DNA of 51,608 nucleotides from Halorubrum lipolyticum DSM 21995. GTDB lineage: Archaea > Halobacteriota > Halobacteria > Halobacteriales > Haloferacaceae. The notes beneath the pieces were generated by a model. It did no database searches. It saw only the letters and a program-made list of their open reading frames with translations, and was not told where the DNA came from. The DNA is taken from contig NZ_AOJG01000028.1 of the NCBI RefSeq assembly GCF_000337375.1, forward strand, positions 152,628-204,235. The letters are read 5' to 3'. The position numbers and the translations under genes were made by a program. Below, in pieces: positions 51,480 to 51,608 of this stretch (its first letter is position 1; every line of letters starts with the position of its first letter).

Positions 51480-51608
51480 GACCGAAGACGCCGAGACCGT
51501 CAGCTGGCAGAGCGACGGCGGCGCGTCGGCCGACGTGACCCGAGGCGAGCGTCTCGCGGAGTTGTTCGAAGAGCGGGTTCGCAAGCCGGCGATCGTCGCG
51601 TGGGCCGA
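51469..51608 (+). CDS. ABC importer permease, DppC type, N-terminal fragment
   Basis: Starts at the ATG at 51469, overlapping the end of the DppB-type gene, with GGGGTGA 5 nt upstream. Only 46 codons are in the window (MPTETEDAETVSWQSDGG..., ending ELFEERVRKPAIVAWA), an acidic cytoplasmic leader before the first span. The overlap and ribosome-binding site mirror those of the DppC-type gene at 20047. Identity rests on position and on this similar layout. The ATPase gene or genes should lie just beyond the window. Confidence 0.75.
   Translation, partial: MPTETEDAETVSWQSDGGASADVTRGERLAELFEERVRKPAIVAWA

Overview
The window is haloarchaeal DNA. It is GC-rich with acidic proteins, Tat-type (twin-arginine) signal peptides, IclR and TrmB regulators, and TATA elements about 26-30 nt upstream of start codons, which implies leaderless transcripts (many starts are GTG). 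The exact genus cannot be read from the sequence. Bases 1-35 are not genomic: they are a sequencing adaptor ending in the Tn5 mosaic end, so base 36 is the first real base of a contig.

Almost every gene serves the breakdown of an acidic, rhamnose- and uronate-containing polysaccharide. The best fit is rhamnogalacturonan/pectin, with hints of a sulfated algal polymer such as ulvan. Layout: (1) 36-6035, an L-rhamnose oxidation operon (dehydratase, flavin/F420-type oxidoreductase, IclR regulator, FAH-family hydrolase, SDR, amidohydrolase-type lactonase). (2) 6036-6755, a gene-free stretch with three copies of a TCCGG-N5-CCGGA dyad. (3) 6756-15936, depolymerising enzymes: DUF2264, GH88, a BNR_4 lyase-like propeller, a GH4 alpha-galacturonidase with the CHEV motif, and a large secreted PL11 rhamnogalacturonan lyase with PKD and beta-trefoil domains. 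(4) 16594-22965, a complete peptide-type ABC importer with a fused double ATPase. (5) 24287-31942, uronate/sugar-acid oxidation (DHDPS-fold enzyme, uronate dehydrogenase, secreted beta-helix protein, enolase-superfamily dehydratase, UxuA), with UspA and HbpS-like genes between. (6) 32086-41156, GH115, ThuA-like, a second enolase-superfamily dehydratase, sulfatase, GH28 and an SMP-30 lactonase. (7) 41310-44256, a plasmid- or island-type module: ParA ATPase, small partner, 13-nt-phased repeats and a tyrosine recombinase. (8) 45059-51608, TrmB regulator, GH3, and the start of a second peptide-type ABC importer cut off by the window end.

Proposed working model (inference): only PL11 and the beta-helix protein carry export signals. 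The polymer is therefore nicked outside the cell, oligosaccharides enter through the two lipoprotein-dependent ABC importers, and GH88, GH4, GH28, GH115, GH3, sulfatase and DUF2264 finish the job in the cytoplasm. Rhamnose would go to pyruvate plus lactate through the diketo-hydrolase route. Uronates would go to 2-oxoglutarate semialdehyde through uronate dehydrogenase, lactonase, aldarate dehydratase and the DHDPS-fold enzyme. No alpha-L-rhamnosidase of a family I recognise is present.

The least explained parts are the partition/recombinase module with its phased repeats, the three CCGG dyads, and tandem duplications that copy the 3' end and stop codon of several genes.
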